From Bradyrhizobium erythrophlei (GTDB taxonomy: Bacteria; Pseudomonadota; Alphaproteobacteria; Rhizobiales; Xanthobacteraceae), in assembly GCF_900142985.1 (NCBI RefSeq), contig NZ_LT670849.1, positions 6,712,501 to 6,776,500 of the forward strand: a DNA stretch of 64,000 nucleotides, given 5' to 3'. Position numbers and translations under genes: made by a program. Below the pieces are notes generated by a model. It worked only from the letters and a program-made list of their open reading frames with translations. It did no database searches and had not been told where the DNA came from. Positions 28,419 through 38,546 of the stretch are shown here, piece after piece (position 1 is the stretch's first letter; each line of letters starts with the position of its first letter).

Positions 28419-28555
28419 CAGATGGCCCCGAAGTTCGCGTGTTGGTTTTTGACGGGGCAACAAGGGGCGCTGCAGAATTGCCCGGCAGCGATGAGCCGGA
28501 CAGCGCATGCAAGCGACCGCCGGACACCCCGTCCGTGGACGTTTTTTTGCTGTCG

Positions 28556-28740
28556 CGGCAGGTCTCCTGACTTGCAGGTCGCTGTTGTTCCCTTGGCCTT
28601 CCCGATGCGAAACCGCATCAGTGGCGTACGGATTGGGAACAACTCACTGCTTACAGTTGCGGGGGCAGTGCCGGATTTTCGCGCCCCAAACGCGATTCAC
28701 CGGCTTCCCTCTTAGCCACCAGATATTGCGATCTGATGGA
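28556..28740 (-). promoter_or_regulatory. cobalamin (B12) riboswitch upstream of nrdAB
   Basis: On the minus strand the conserved blocks appear in order: GCCGGTGAATCGCG, a CTGCCCCCGCAACTGTAAGC core, then GCCACTGATGCG, GGGAAGGCCAAGGGAAC and the B12-box-like GTCAGGAGACCTGCC. It lies about 140 bp before the nrdA ATG. When B12 is bound it should repress. This makes sense because B12-dependent (class II) reductase would then serve; no class II gene is in this window. Downstream is the sequence CGTCCACGGACGGGGTGTCC, nearly identical to that after the metE riboswitch. Confidence 0.93.
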
Positions 28741-28884
28741 CCGTGACACCCATATGTGGGGATATTCGTGGCGGAGTGTCAATGATTCCTTGGAGCGCGG
28801 CAACGGTTCATTGTGGAAGGTTGTGAATTGCGAGAGCGCCCCTGTCTGCGAAGGCCCCGTTGACGAAGGTATCCACTTGCAGAT

Positions 28885-29072
28885 ATTCGGCTTCTGTTTG
28901 GGTTCTCCGGGTCCTGCTTGATCCGGAGCTAAGAGGGAAGCCGGTGCAATGCCGACGCTGCCCCCGCAACTGTAAGCGGCGAGCCGCTGTCCAACTAGCG
29001 TCACTGAAGCCATGCGGCTTCGGGAAGGCCGGACAGTAGCGACGACCCGCGAGCCAGGAGACCTGCCCCGAC
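28885..29072 (+). promoter_or_regulatory. cobalamin (B12) riboswitch upstream of metE
   Basis: Conserved blocks: GGGTTCTCCGGG, AAGAGGGAAGCCGGTGCAAT, CTGCCCCCGCAACTGTAAGC, GTCACTGAAGCCATGCGGCT, TTCGGGAAGGCCGGACAG, and GAGCCAGGAGACCTGCC at 29051-29067. The metE start lies about 120 bp on. B12 bound to this RNA should switch off MetE when the B12-dependent MetH can work. It is divergent from the nrdAB riboswitch, with some 145 bp between for both promoters. Confidence 0.95.
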
Positions 29073-29190
29073 AACATTGTTCGTCCACGGGCGGGGTGTC
29101 CCGGTGGTGCGCCAAGCAGATGTCGCATCACGCGACGTCCTCTGCACGCATCCGCCATGGCATTTGCCCCCAGATCAAGGGGTTGAAGCT

Positions 29191-31524
29191 ATGTCTCTTC
29201 TCAAACTTCCTGTTGCTACGCTTGGTACGCCGCGCATCGGCCCGCGACGTGAACTGAAATTCGCGCTTGAAAGCTACTGGGCCGGAAAATCCACCGAAGC
29301 GCAGTTGCTCGAAGCCGCCGCCGGTTTACGCGCGGCCAATTGGGCGCGGCAGAAATCGCTTGGCGTGACGGTTATTCCCTCCAACGATTTCTCACTCTAC
29401 GACCACGTGCTCGATACCAGCGCGATGGTCGGCGCCATTCCTGACATCTACGGCTGGAAGGGTGGCCCGGTTGCGCTCACGACCTACTTCGCGATGTCGC
29501 GCGGAGCGCAGAACCAAGACCATGGCGCGGATTGCGGTCACGCCCATCACGGGCATGGCGCGGCCGCGCAGGAGATGACCAAGTGGTTTGACACCAACTA
29601 CCACTACATGGTGCCTGAATTTCACGACGGTCAGACCTTCACGCTCTCCTCGCGCAAGCCGATCGAAGAATATGAAGAAGCGAAGAGTCTCGGCTATCAG
29701 ACGCGCCCGGTGCTGGTCGGTCCCGTGACGTTTCTGAAACTCGGCAAGAGCGCCAACGCCGGATTCGATCCGCTCTCGCTGCTGGACCGGCTGTTGCCGG
29801 TCTATATCGAGGTCCTTCGGGAGCTCGCCAGCCGCGGCGCCGAATGGGTTCAGCTCGACGAACCATGTCTGGTGCTCGACCTCGACGAAACAGCGCGTAG
29901 CGCGCTGCGCCGGGCTTACGGACGGTTCGCACTCGAAATGCCTGGTATCAAGATCATGCTCGCGAGCTATTTCGGGGCGATCGGCGATAATCTTGAAACC
30001 GCGTTGGCGCTTCCCGTTGCAGGCCTTCACGTCGACCTCGTCCGCGCTCCCGAACAGCTGGATCAGATAGCGTCCCGTGTGCGAAAGGATCTCGTGCTGT
30101 CGCTCGGCGTCGTCGACGGGCGCAATGTCTGGCGTTCCAATCTTCCTGCGTTGCTCGAACGGCTCGAGCCTGCCGTTGCGAGGCTAGGCAAGGATCGCGT
30201 TCAGCTCGCGCCCTCGTGCTCGATGCTGCATGTACCGATCGACCTCGATCTCGAGATCGATCTCGATTCCGAAGTGAAGGGCTGGCTGGCGTTTTCGGTC
30301 CAGAAGATGAAAGAGCTCGCCACGCTCGGCCAGGCACTGGGCGGCGACCGAGCCGGTGCGTCGGAGGTGCTCGCAGCGTCCGAACAGGCGGCGGCAAGCC
30401 GCAAGGCATCGCCGAAAATCCATCATGCGAACGTCGCCCGGCAAATGTCGGCCATCAATGAATCGATGCGTCGCCGCAGAAGCGGGTTCGCCCATCGCGC
30501 CAGGGTTCAGCGCGAGCGTTTTGCGCTTCCCAAATTCCCGACCACCACGATCGGGTCGTTTCCGCAAACCGCAGATGTTCGTGCCGCCCGCGCCGCCCAT
30601 ACCAGGGGGACATTAAGCGATGCGCAATATCGAACATTCCTGAAAGGGGAAACCGCACGTGCCGTGCGATGGCAGGAGGAGATCGGGCTTGATGTACTGG
30701 TTCACGGCGAATTCGAGCGTAACGACATGGTGCAATATTTCGGCGAGCAACTGTCCGGCTTCGCCTTCACCAGACATGGCTGGGTGCAATCCTATGGATC
30801 GCGCTATGTCCGTCCGCCGATCCTGTTCGGCGACGTCTCCCGGCCCAAACCGATGACGGTCGAGTGGTGGCGCTATGCCCAGTCGTTGACCAAAAAGCCG
30901 ATGAAGGCGATGCTGACGGGACCCGTGACCATTCTCAACTGGTCGTTCGTCCGCGACGACATTCCACGGAGCGAGGCGTGTCGTCAGATCGCGTTGGCGA
31001 TCCGGGATGAGGTGATGGATCTCGAAAGCGCCGGCGCCACCATGATTCAGATCGACGAAGCTGCGCTCCGGGAAGGGTTGCCGTTGCGCAAATCCGAATG
31101 GAAAGCGTATCTTGACTGGGCGGTGGACAGCTTCCGCGTTTCGTCGTCGGGGGTCGCCGACGAAACACAAATCCATACCCACATGTGCTATTCCGAATTC
31201 AACGACATCATCGATGCCATTGCGACGATGGACGCGGATGTTATTTCCATTGAGACATCCCGGTCGAAAATGGAACTGCTGGAAGCCTTCAAGAACTACA
31301 AATACCCCAACGAGATCGGGCCGGGAATCTACGACATTCATTCGCCGCGCGTACCCGAGACCGCGGAGATGAAAAATCTGATTTCCCTGGCACGGAAGCA
31401 ACTTTCGGATTCGCAGCTCTGGATCAACCCTGATTGCGGGCTGAAGACGCGGCGCTGGGAGGAGGTGCGGCCCGCGCTGGTGAATATGGTGGCCGCCGCG
31501 CGAGAATTGCGGGCGGCACCCTGA
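29191..31524 (+). CDS. metE: B12-independent methionine synthase
   Basis: 777 residues from ATG 29191 (AAGGGG upstream), the usual MetE length; the frame extends into the riboswitch but that is leader. It transfers methyl from 5-methyltetrahydropteroyl-triglutamate to homocysteine. The zinc ligands are visible: H664 and C666 in HTHMCYSEF and C749 in [11 protein letters not shown], with the same 85-residue spacing as in E. coli MetE. The N-terminal half ([17 protein letters not shown], then [10 protein letters not shown]) is the diverged duplicate typical of the family. It carries a His-rich insert ([13 protein letters not shown]) near residue 115. Confidence 0.97.
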   Translation: MSLLKLPVATLGTPRIGPRRELKFALESYWAGKSTEAQLLEAAAGLRAANWARQKSLGVTVIPSNDFSLYDHVLDTSAMVGAIPDIYGWKGGPVALTTYFAMSRGAQNQDHGADCGHAHHGHGAAAQEMTKWFDTNYHYMVPEFHDGQTFTLSSRKPIEEYEEAKSLGYQTRPVLVGPVTFLKLGKSANAGFDPLSLLDRLLPVYIEVLRELASRGAEWVQLDEPCLVLDLDETARSALRRAYGRFALEMPGIKIMLASYFGAIGDNLETALALPVAGLHVDLVRAPEQLDQIASRVRKDLVLSLGVVDGRNVWRSNLPALLERLEPAVARLGKDRVQLAPSCSMLHVPIDLDLEIDLDSEVKGWLAFSVQKMKELATLGQALGGDRAGASEVLAASEQAAASRKASPKIHHANVARQMSAINESMRRRRSGFAHRARVQRERFALPKFPTTTIGSFPQTADVRAARAAHTRGTLSDAQYRTFLKGETARAVRWQEEIGLDVLVHGEFERNDMVQYFGEQLSGFAFTRHGWVQSYGSRYVRPPILFGDVSRPKPMTVEWWRYAQSLTKKPMKAMLTGPVTILNWSFVRDDIPRSEACRQIALAIRDEVMDLESAGATMIQIDEAALREGLPLRKSEWKAYLDWAVDSFRVSSSGVADETQIHTHMCYSEFNDIIDAIATMDADVISIETSRSKMELLEAFKNYKYPNEIGPGIYDIHSPRVPETAEMKNLISLARKQLSDSQLWINPDCGLKTRRWEEVRPALVNMVAAARELRAAP

Positions 31525-31571
31525 CATGAGATAGTCATCATCGCAGCTCAGTGTCGCCAGCAGGTATGCCG

Positions 31572-31766
31572 ATGCGCTTTTGGATCAAATGCACCCGGTT
31601 TGACACGGGCGAAGCCTATCACGTGAACATTTCCCTCGTTGGCGGAATGCGGCGTGATGGGGCGAAGACGATCCTCGAGTTCGTCGGAAGCAATACGCAA
31701 ACTATCGATGTCAGCGAAACCCCCGAGGAGATCCTTACGATCCACCTCGGGGCAACGGGGAGTTGA
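31572..31766 (+). CDS. small hypothetical protein between metE and the Rieske gene
   Basis: About 64 residues (start uncertain: ATG 31566 or 31572, or GTG 31551). Sequence: MRFWIKCTRFDTGEAYHVNI then SLVGGMRRDGAKTILEFVGS and an acidic tail. It has the look of a short beta-sheet protein, with no recognised domain. It lies 40-50 bp after metE and 4 bp before the next start, so it is probably cotranscribed with the oxygenase. Confidence 0.55.
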   Translation: MRFWIKCTRFDTGEAYHVNISLVGGMRRDGAKTILEFVGSNTQTIDVSETPEEILTIHLGATGS

Positions 31767-31770
31767 AGCC

Positions 31771-32850
31771 GTGGATATGGAGTTGGATTCCGCCGAAGCA
31801 GCCGAAACGAATATCAGCAGCGCACCAGTGGATTTGCGCCGGGTCGGCGCGCACCCGGATCACTGGTATCCGGTGGCTTGGTCGCATGAGGTCAAAAAAG
31901 GGCAAGTCGTCGCGTCTTCTTTTGCCGGCGAGCCGATCGCGATCGTGCGTCCACAACAGGGCGACGTCTATGCGCTGGAAGATCGATGCGCCCATCGCCA
32001 GGTGCCCTTGTCCAAGGGGAGCGTGAAAGATTGCAGGGTGCATTGCTGCTATCACGGCTGGAGCTATGACGCCTCGGGAAAGTGCGATGTTCCCTATATC
32101 GGCAAGGGTAAACAGCCCAACGGCGTGCGGGTATATCCGTCTGCCGAATGCGATGGCATCATCTTCATATGGCCAGGCAGCTTGCCGGCCGCGCCGCCGC
32201 CCGCAAGCCTCGGCGCCGCCGGTGACAAGGCCTACAAGACGCGAAGCTTCGGCCGGATCGTCAATTGCCATTATACGTTCATGCATGAAAACCTGATGGA
32301 TATGAACCATCAGTTTCTGCACATTCGAACGACCGGAAAGGTCACGCCGCGCTATCTCGGCAGGCGGGCGGGCGAGGGCTGGATGGAGCTCGACTATACG
32401 TTCGCGCGGCCGGACTCGAAGCAACCGCTCGGCGAATCCCTGATCACCGGAGGTTTCCGGTCTGACGCGTCCAAGCCGCGCGACCTCATGACCATCCGCA
32501 CCGAATATCCGCACCAGACGCTACGTTTCTTTGCTGGGGGTGGCGACGTACCGGCCCTGTACGTATGGCTTGGCTACACGCCGGTAGACGTCGAACAGCG
32601 GAAAAACAGGTCGTTCATTCACCTTTCGGTTCGCCGGCCAAAAATCCCAGGGGTGCTGGACCTGGCATGGCCCGTCTTGACCTGGTTCACCAATCGCGTG
32701 TTCGAGGAAGATCGGATAATCGTCGAGCTGGAGCAGGCCGCCTATGATGCGCAGGGCGCCGACTGGAATCAGGAAGTGTTTCCGCCGATCAGGGAGCTGC
32801 GTGACCTGCTTTCCAGGAATGGCCGCGTGATGGCCGCACGGCAGGCCTGA
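31771..32850 (+). CDS. Rieske non-haem iron oxygenase, alpha subunit
   Basis: About 359 residues from GTG 31771 (GGGGAG eight bases before). The Rieske [2Fe-2S] site is CAHRQVPLSKG ... CCYHGWSYD (CxH and CxxH). The mononuclear iron site is NLMDMNHQFLHIRTTGK, with the bridging Asp and two His. The length and single-subunit look resemble the vanillate O-demethylase / phenoxy-acid branch. It would need a reductase partner; none is in the window. It may belong with the catabolic genes to its right, with which it is convergent via the GntR gene. Confidence 0.85.
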   Translation: MDMELDSAEAAETNISSAPVDLRRVGAHPDHWYPVAWSHEVKKGQVVASSFAGEPIAIVRPQQGDVYALEDRCAHRQVPLSKGSVKDCRVHCCYHGWSYDASGKCDVPYIGKGKQPNGVRVYPSAECDGIIFIWPGSLPAAPPPASLGAAGDKAYKTRSFGRIVNCHYTFMHENLMDMNHQFLHIRTTGKVTPRYLGRRAGEGWMELDYTFARPDSKQPLGESLITGGFRSDASKPRDLMTIRTEYPHQTLRFFAGGGDVPALYVWLGYTPVDVEQRKNRSFIHLSVRRPKIPGVLDLAWPVLTWFTNRVFEEDRIIVELEQAAYDAQGADWNQEVFPPIRELRDLLSRNGRVMAARQA

Positions 32851-32859
32851 CCGTGTCAT

Positions 32860-33594
32860 TCAGGTGAGTTCAGCCAAAAGCTTCTGATCGCCATAAAGCT
32901 GCAGAAAGTGCAGCAGGTCGGAAAGACCGTCGCCGAGCAGCGTGACGTGCGAGCGCATGACTTGGCTTGCTTGCGTGGCGTCGCCGCGGAAGATCGCCTG
33001 CATGATCTGCTCGTGCTCGGGGATCGAGGATTCCATCCGGCCGGGCTGGAAGGTGATGGTCCTGCGATACGGCGAAATCTTTACCGTCAGCCGGCGCAAT
33101 TCGTCGCGCAGAACGCGGTTGTGGCTGGCCGCAGCGATCATTTCATGAAATTCGAGGTTGGCCTCGTAGAAGCCATCGACGTCCCGAACGCCTGCGGCGG
33201 CCGCGCAGGCCTGATGCGCCGCCTCGAGGCTGTCCCGCTGGTTCGGCCGGATACGGCGAGCGGCTTGTGCTGAAGCAAGAGCCTCCATCTCGGCTGCGAC
33301 GCTGAAGGCATCGAGAAGGTCGGCGAGCGATAGCTGCGCGACCTGCAACCCCTGACGCCCGCGCGAGACCACAAGCCCGCTCGCAGCCAGCCGCTGCAAC
33401 GCTTCGCGCACGGGCGTGCGTGAAACGCCGAAATGATCGGCCAGTTGTCGCTCGTCGAGCCGATCGCCGGGCTTGCGCTGGCCTTTGAGTATCTCAAGCT
33501 CGAGGCGATGAACCACGCTCGCCGACAGCGACTCCGGCTCGCCGGACATTTCGGCTGCTTCAGCGGGAAGAGAAACGTCCGAGATTGCTTTCAT
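32860..33594 (-). CDS. GntR family (FCD) transcriptional regulator
   Basis: 244 residues. Winged HTH at about residues 25-95: VVHRLELEILKGQRKPGDRL, then LADHFGVSRTPVREALQRLA and GLVVSRGRQGLQVAQLSLAD. The C-terminal FCD helical ligand domain has the metal-binding pattern with FHEMIAAASHNRVL and a late His in EHEQIMQAIFRGD. Its start overlaps the permease stop by four bases, so it is the last gene of the ABC operon and probably autoregulates it, responding to the imported substrate or a product. Confidence 0.85.
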   Translation of the reverse strand: MKAISDVSLPAEAAEMSGEPESLSASVVHRLELEILKGQRKPGDRLDERQLADHFGVSRTPVREALQRLAASGLVVSRGRQGLQVAQLSLADLLDAFSVAAEMEALASAQAARRIRPNQRDSLEAAHQACAAAAGVRDVDGFYEANLEFHEMIAAASHNRVLRDELRRLTVKISPYRRTITFQPGRMESSIPEHEQIMQAIFRGDATQASQVMRSHVTLLGDGLSDLLHFLQLYGDQKLLAELT

Positions 33595-34448
33595 GGGTTT
33601 TCTGCCGAGTAAAACCGGTTGGCGACGGATTCAGCGAGCGCCACCAGACCGTAAAGCAACAGGCCGCAGATGCAGAGCACCACGATCGCCGCCATCGATA
33701 TCTCTGTGTCGGCGCGCGCGGTTGCGAAAATGATCAAGTAGCCGAGACCAGCCTGGGCGGTGATGAATTCACCGATGATGACGCCGATGATCGCGAGCGT
33801 GACGGCGATCTTCATGCCGCTGAAGATGTAGGGCAGCGCAGCCGGAAAGCGTACGCTAGAAAAAATCTGCCACTCGTTGGCGGTGAGCGCACGGCAGAGC
33901 CGGAGCATGCTCTTGTCCACACTGGCGAAGCCGGCTGCTGTCGATATCACGACAGGAAAGAATGCGATGAACACCGCGAAGGCGATGCGCGACTGCGAGC
34001 CGATGCCGAGCCAGATGATGAAGAGCGGCGCGAGTGCAATCTTCGGGATCAACTGGAAGAAGACGAGATTGGGATAGAGCGCCTCGCGCGCCACTTCCGA
34101 ATAGGTGATGATGATCGCGAGCCCAATGCCGAGCAACGTGGCGATCGCAAATCCCGCTGCCGATTCCAGTGTCGTCGGAACGGCATGCATCAACAGAATA
34201 TCGTATCGCTCGTAGATATATTTTCCGATCGAGATCGGCGAGGGCAGAATGACCGGCGGGATGTGACCCACTGTGACTGTGATCTGCCAGGCCACCAAAA
34301 CAATTGCGGCCAGGCCAAGCGGCAGCCCCGCGCTCCGCAACCGGGTCAGTCCGGTATCCTTTGTGGCCCTGGGACCGGCGATGATCGCGCCGGTTTCAGT
34401 ACCCATGCCTGTTGATGGCAATCCGCCTGGGGCCATCTTCGTTCTCAC
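33591..34448 (-). CDS. ABC transporter permease (nitrate/taurine/thiamine-precursor type)
   Basis: 285 residues with six transmembrane segments and the EAA loop EVAREALYPNLVFFQLIPKI ALAP-type region (ALAPLFIIWLGIGSQSR), characteristic of SsuC/TauC/ThiX-like permeases. It overlaps the ATPase gene by four bases on one side and the GntR gene by four bases on the other. Together they form an inner-membrane importer for a small organic substrate. Confidence 0.88.
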   Translation of the reverse strand: MRTKMAPGGLPSTGMGTETGAIIAGPRATKDTGLTRLRSAGLPLGLAAIVLVAWQITVTVGHIPPVILPSPISIGKYIYERYDILLMHAVPTTLESAAGFAIATLLGIGLAIIITYSEVAREALYPNLVFFQLIPKIALAPLFIIWLGIGSQSRIAFAVFIAFFPVVISTAAGFASVDKSMLRLCRALTANEWQIFSSVRFPAALPYIFSGMKIAVTLAIIGVIIGEFITAQAGLGYLIIFATARADTEISMAAIVVLCICGLLLYGLVALAESVANRFYSAENP

Positions 34449-35323
34449 TCAACCGTGGCGCCGCGCGTTTCCGGCGGCCGGATTTGCGAAGACGCGCCAC
34501 CATGCGCCTCCTCGATGGTTAGTCGCAGTTTGCGGCACACGGCCGTAAATTCCGGCGTCTCCTCGATCTCGAAGCGGCGCGGCCGTTCAAACGACATTTT
34601 CATATCGAGCACGATGGTCGAGGGGCGTCCGCCCATCACCACGACACGGTCCGACAAAAACGCCGCCTCGCGGATGGAGTGAGTGACGAAGACGACGGTC
34701 TTTTTGTAGGTCTCCAGAATTTCCGAGAGCGCCACGTTCATCTGGTCACGGGTAATGGCGTCGAGCGCGCTGAACGGCTCGTCCATCAGGAGGATATCCG
34801 GGTCGTGAATGAGTGCCCGGCAGATCGCCACGCGCTGCCGCATTCCTCCGGATAGCTGCGATGGCTTCTTGTTCTCGAAGTCCGACAGGCCAACCATGGC
34901 CAGCAGTTCTCGCGCGCGCCGGCGGTAGGGTTCGATCGGCAGCTTGAGAATACGGACCGGAAACAGCACGTTGTCGAGCGCGCTTTTCCAGGGCAACAGC
35001 GTTGCATCCTGGAAGATGATGCCAATCTCGCGCCGCGGCTCTTTAACCTCCGTGCCGCTGAGCACGATTGATCCGCCGGTCGGCCGCTCCAGCCCGGCAA
35101 TCATCATCAGAAGCGTGCTCTTGCCGCATCCGCTGGGCCCGAGCAGGGAGACGAATTCGCCGCGCGCCACGTTGATGGACGCCGACGCCACGGCCTGCAC
35201 CTGACCCTGTCGTGTGAAATAGGTTTTCTGGACGTTGGCGACTGACACCAGCGGTTCTGGGACCGCTGGGGCGTCAGGCGCGGTTTGGGCAGCGGGCATC
35301 GATTTGCGATCCGAACTCCGCAA
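34445..35323 (-). CDS. ABC transporter ATPase (SsuB/TauB type)
   Basis: 292 residues. Walker A is GPSGCGKST, Q-loop IIFQDATLLPW, signature LSGGMRQRVAICRAL, Walker B DILLMDEPFSALD and the switch His in VTHSIREAAFLS. The N terminus has a short Pro/Ala-rich extension. It starts five bases after the substrate-binding protein gene ends and overlaps the permease gene. Confidence 0.92.
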   Translation of the reverse strand: MRSSDRKSMPAAQTAPDAPAVPEPLVSVANVQKTYFTRQGQVQAVASASINVARGEFVSLLGPSGCGKSTLLMMIAGLERPTGGSIVLSGTEVKEPRREIGIIFQDATLLPWKSALDNVLFPVRILKLPIEPYRRRARELLAMVGLSDFENKKPSQLSGGMRQRVAICRALIHDPDILLMDEPFSALDAITRDQMNVALSEILETYKKTVVFVTHSIREAAFLSDRVVVMGGRPSTIVLDMKMSFERPRRFEIEETPEFTAVCRKLRLTIEEAHGGASSQIRPPETRGATVE

Positions 35324-35328
35324 AAACG

Positions 35329-36417
35329 TCAGCTGACATATTTGCGGAACGCAGCCGCGTTCTTTTCCGCGGCCGCCAGCTCATCGTTTTTCAGCGTGGT
35401 CTTTCCGACGAATTTGTTCGTGAACAGCGTTTCGACGTCGGGCCGCGTCGCGCCGTCGCCGGCGGCGTATTTGACCACGAGATCGGCCATGGTCGCGACC
35501 TTCTTCGGATCGGCGTAGCCGAAGCCATGTTCCTTCACTTCGGGCACGAGATTGGTCAGGTTGGTCAATCCGAGGCCGATCCGCGCATACTCCTTGCCGG
35601 TCGAGGACATCGCGACTTCGTTGTTGGCCTTCAGGAAGATGTCGATCGCCTCGTCGAAATTCGTCATGGTGAAACGAATGGCTTCCATCGCACCCTCGAC
35701 AAGGGCCGCGCAGAGGTTCGGGTCCTTTTCCAGCCGCTGCGGCTGCGTGGTCAGCGATTGGCCGTAGAATTCGATGCCGGCATCGCGGAACAGCATGAAG
35801 CGCACGTCGGTGCCGAGCGGGGCGAGTGAGGGTATCGTACTCGTGGCGAAGGCGGAGGCGGCATCGACCTGCTTTTCCATCAGCGAGCGTTCGCGGACCT
35901 TGCCGTCGAGTTGCACCATCTGCACCTTGGCGAGATCGAAGCCGGCTTTCTCGGCATAGAGCGGCAGGAACGGATATTCACCCGACGTGACGCTCGCGCC
36001 GAGCTTCTTTCCCTCGAGATCCCTTGGATTCTTGATCGGCGACCCCGCCAGCAGGCCGATACCCATCAACGCATCGTAGTTGATCTGGCCGATGCAGGTG
36101 ATCGGCAGCTTCTTGGCCGCTTGCACAATCACGGTCGGTGTTGCCGCCATGCCGAAATCGAAGGTGCCGGCGCTGACGGCTTGCGCCGCGGCTCCTGACC
36201 CCGATCCGCGCGCGACGCTAACGTCGAGGCCAGCCTTTTTCCAAAACCCTTTATCGCGCGCGACATAGGCGAACAGGTTCGGTCCTTCCGGAATCCACGA
36301 GGTGGTGAAGGTCACTTTGGTTGCGCCTTGCGAAAGGGCGGGTGTCGCCAACGGAAGCCCAACTGCACCGAGGCTCGTCGCGCTCATTCCCTTCAACACG
36401 TCCCGACGTGAAACCAT
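35329..36417 (-). CDS. ABC transporter substrate-binding protein (NMT1-like), Tat signal
   Basis: About 362 residues from ATG 36417 (GGGAG upstream). The N terminus MVSRRDVLKGMSATSLGAVG is a twin-arginine signal. The body fits NMT1/SsuA-like binding proteins: TTSWIPEGPNLFAYVARDKG then FWKKAGLDVSVARGSGSGAA near the N terminus, and PTVIVQAAKKLPITCIGQIN. This is the first gene of the four-gene importer operon. The ligand is probably a heterocycle, sulfonate or similar; not decidable from sequence. Confidence 0.88.
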   Translation of the reverse strand: MVSRRDVLKGMSATSLGAVGLPLATPALSQGATKVTFTTSWIPEGPNLFAYVARDKGFWKKAGLDVSVARGSGSGAAAQAVSAGTFDFGMAATPTVIVQAAKKLPITCIGQINYDALMGIGLLAGSPIKNPRDLEGKKLGASVTSGEYPFLPLYAEKAGFDLAKVQMVQLDGKVRERSLMEKQVDAASAFATSTIPSLAPLGTDVRFMLFRDAGIEFYGQSLTTQPQRLEKDPNLCAALVEGAMEAIRFTMTNFDEAIDIFLKANNEVAMSSTGKEYARIGLGLTNLTNLVPEVKEHGFGYADPKKVATMADLVVKYAAGDGATRPDVETLFTNKFVGKTTLKNDELAAAEKNAAAFRKYVS

Positions 36418-36622
36418 CGTCTTCTCCCGCCATGCCCCTTTGATCGCCGCCTGTGTCGATCGCAGCATCATCTTGAACGCGGCGCGAGGCAAGCGTGATT
36501 ATGCCAGAAATGCAAACTTGCATATTCTTTGGCCAAGATGCTCGCAATATTGTATGCCAAAGTATCATGCGCGGCGGTTGGCGGGACCGCTCGGGCACGC
36601 TGATACGAGAAGAGGCTGAGAC

Positions 36623-37405
36623 ATGGATTTGGGGCTGAAGGGCAAGACAGTGCTCGTGACGGGCGCTTCACAGGGCATCGGCGAGGGGGTTGCGCGGGGC
36701 TTCGCCGCCGAAGGCTGTCACCTCCATCTCGTCGCCCGCTCCGAAGATCGGCTCAAGTCCATCAAGTCAGACATCGAAAAATCCAGCGGGGTGAGGGTGG
36801 TGATCCACCCGCTCGACCTCACGGCGCCTGGAGAGATCGATCCCCTGGTCGAGGCGGTCGGCGATATCGACGTCCTCGTCAACAATGCCGGCGTCATTCC
36901 GAGCGGAAGCCTCTGGGACGTCGACGAAGCGAAATGGCGCGCCGGCTGGGAGCTGAAGGTGTTCGGCTATATCAACCTGACGCGCGCGGTCTATCCGAAA
37001 CTGAAAGCACGCGGCGGCGGGGTGATCATCAACAATATCGGCAACGGCGGTGAAGTCTTCGATCCCCGATACGTGGCCGGGACGACGGGCAATGCCAGCC
37101 TGATGGCCTTCACCCGGGCGATGGGCGGGCATTCGCTGGACGACAATATCCGCGTCGTCGGTGTCAATCCCGGCCCCGTCGATACCGACCGTATCTACAA
37201 CATGCTGAAAAAGCGCTCCAAGGATATGTTCGGCACCGAAGAACGCTACAAGGAGTTGCAGGCGAGCTATCCGCTGAAGCGGCCGGCCCATGTTCACGAG
37301 ATCACCGATCTCATCGTGTTCCTCGCATCCTACCGTTCGGGATACACGTCGGGCACGATTTTCACCGTCGACGGCGGCATCGCGTCCCGCCGCTCTGTGA
37401 TTTGA
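36623..37405 (+). CDS. short-chain dehydrogenase/reductase with an altered catalytic motif
   Basis: 260 residues. The coenzyme motif TGASQGIGEGVARGF and structural VLVNNAGVIPSG are canonical. The active-site block reads NNIGNGGEVFDPRYVAGTTG followed by NASLMAFTRAMGG: the Tyr of YxxxK is there (RYVAGTT) but the Lys four residues on is Thr, and the usual Ser is not obvious. PG motif VVGVNPGPVDTDRIYN follows. It may use another residue or be a specialised SDR. Divergent from the ABC operon; followed 10 bp later by the hydrolase. Confidence 0.85.
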   Translation: MDLGLKGKTVLVTGASQGIGEGVARGFAAEGCHLHLVARSEDRLKSIKSDIEKSSGVRVVIHPLDLTAPGEIDPLVEAVGDIDVLVNNAGVIPSGSLWDVDEAKWRAGWELKVFGYINLTRAVYPKLKARGGGVIINNIGNGGEVFDPRYVAGTTGNASLMAFTRAMGGHSLDDNIRVVGVNPGPVDTDRIYNMLKKRSKDMFGTEERYKELQASYPLKRPAHVHEITDLIVFLASYRSGYTSGTIFTVDGGIASRRSVI

Positions 37406-37415
37406 GGCGCGTTCG

Positions 37416-38297
37416 ATGAGCTTTGCCAAGACCAGCGACGGCATCAATCTGTTCTACGAGCGCGTCGGCTCAGGTACGCCGATCATCTTCGTTCACGAGT
37501 TCGGCGGCAGCCACTGGAGCTGGGAGCCCCAACTCAACTTCTTCGCTCGCCGTCATCAGTGCTTCACCTTTGCCGCGCGCGGATATCCGCCCTCCGACAT
37601 TCCGGCATCCATCGACGCCTATTCGCAAGGTCGCGCGGCCGATGACATTATCGACGTGTTGAATGCGGCGGGGATCGACAAGGCGCATGTCGTGGGCCTG
37701 TCGATGGGCGGTTTTGCGAGCCTTCACGCCGCGCTCCGTTATCCCAAACGGGTCTTGTCGGTGGTTGCGGCCGGCGCCGGCTACGGCGCCGAAAAAATCC
37801 ACGAGGATTATTTCAGGGGCGTCTCGGCCCAGGTTGCCGACAATTTCGAGAAACGCGGCGCAAAGGCCTTTGCGCCGGTTTATGCGGAAGGCGCCTCCCG
37901 CGTTCAGTTCCAGGAGAAGGACCCGCGCGGCTGGCGGCTGTTTGCCGACCGCCTGGCGAAACATGATGCCCAGGGCGCCGCCAACACCATGCGCGGCGTG
38001 CAGATGCGGCGGCCTTCGCTCTATGACCTCAAAGCCGAGTTTCGCGCCATGCAGACGCCGGTGCTGGTGATGGTTGGCGACGAAGACGACCATTGTCTGC
38101 AGCCCGGCCTGTTCCTGAAGCGGACGATTTCGCGATCGGGGCTCGCCGTGTTTCCGAAGACCGGCCACACGCTGAACCTCGAAGAGCCCGAGTTGTTCAA
38201 CCGCCACGTCGCCGAATTCATCGCGCAAGTGGAGGCGGGAAGATGGGCGCAGCGCGATCCGCGTGCCGACCCCGCGCAGGTGATGCGCACCGGTTGA
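37416..38297 (+). CDS. alpha/beta hydrolase
   Basis: 293 residues. Complete catalytic triad: nucleophile Ser in VGLSMGGFASLHAAL, acid Asp in VLVMVGDEDDHC, and His in KTGHTLNLEEPELF. The oxyanion region is FVHEFGGSHWSWEP. It fits meta-cleavage-product or lactone/ester hydrolases. It is only 10 bp after the SDR gene, so they form an operon; a role in ring or ester cleavage in the proposed catabolic unit is inference. Confidence 0.88.
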   Translation: MSFAKTSDGINLFYERVGSGTPIIFVHEFGGSHWSWEPQLNFFARRHQCFTFAARGYPPSDIPASIDAYSQGRAADDIIDVLNAAGIDKAHVVGLSMGGFASLHAALRYPKRVLSVVAAGAGYGAEKIHEDYFRGVSAQVADNFEKRGAKAFAPVYAEGASRVQFQEKDPRGWRLFADRLAKHDAQGAANTMRGVQMRRPSLYDLKAEFRAMQTPVLVMVGDEDDHCLQPGLFLKRTISRSGLAVFPKTGHTLNLEEPELFNRHVAEFIAQVEAGRWAQRDPRADPAQVMRTG

Positions 38298-38546
38298 CGC
38301 GCCACCGAGCCTTAAAATCGCGCAATCGCCAGCTCATCGATATTTTGCCGATTTGAATTGGGTGCGATTCCGCTGATCGCGATCCCGTGAAGGAAAAAGC
38401 TTGTCGGCCAACGCCAGCGTTTGCAAAGGATTTGCTATTCGCTCCGGTACGGAGAGTAGCTGCATTGCTATTTCAGCGGCACGCTTGCCCCGTCGCTGCT
38501 CTCGCGCCAGCTTTTCAAGCACATGCATTAATCGCGGGAGATACGC

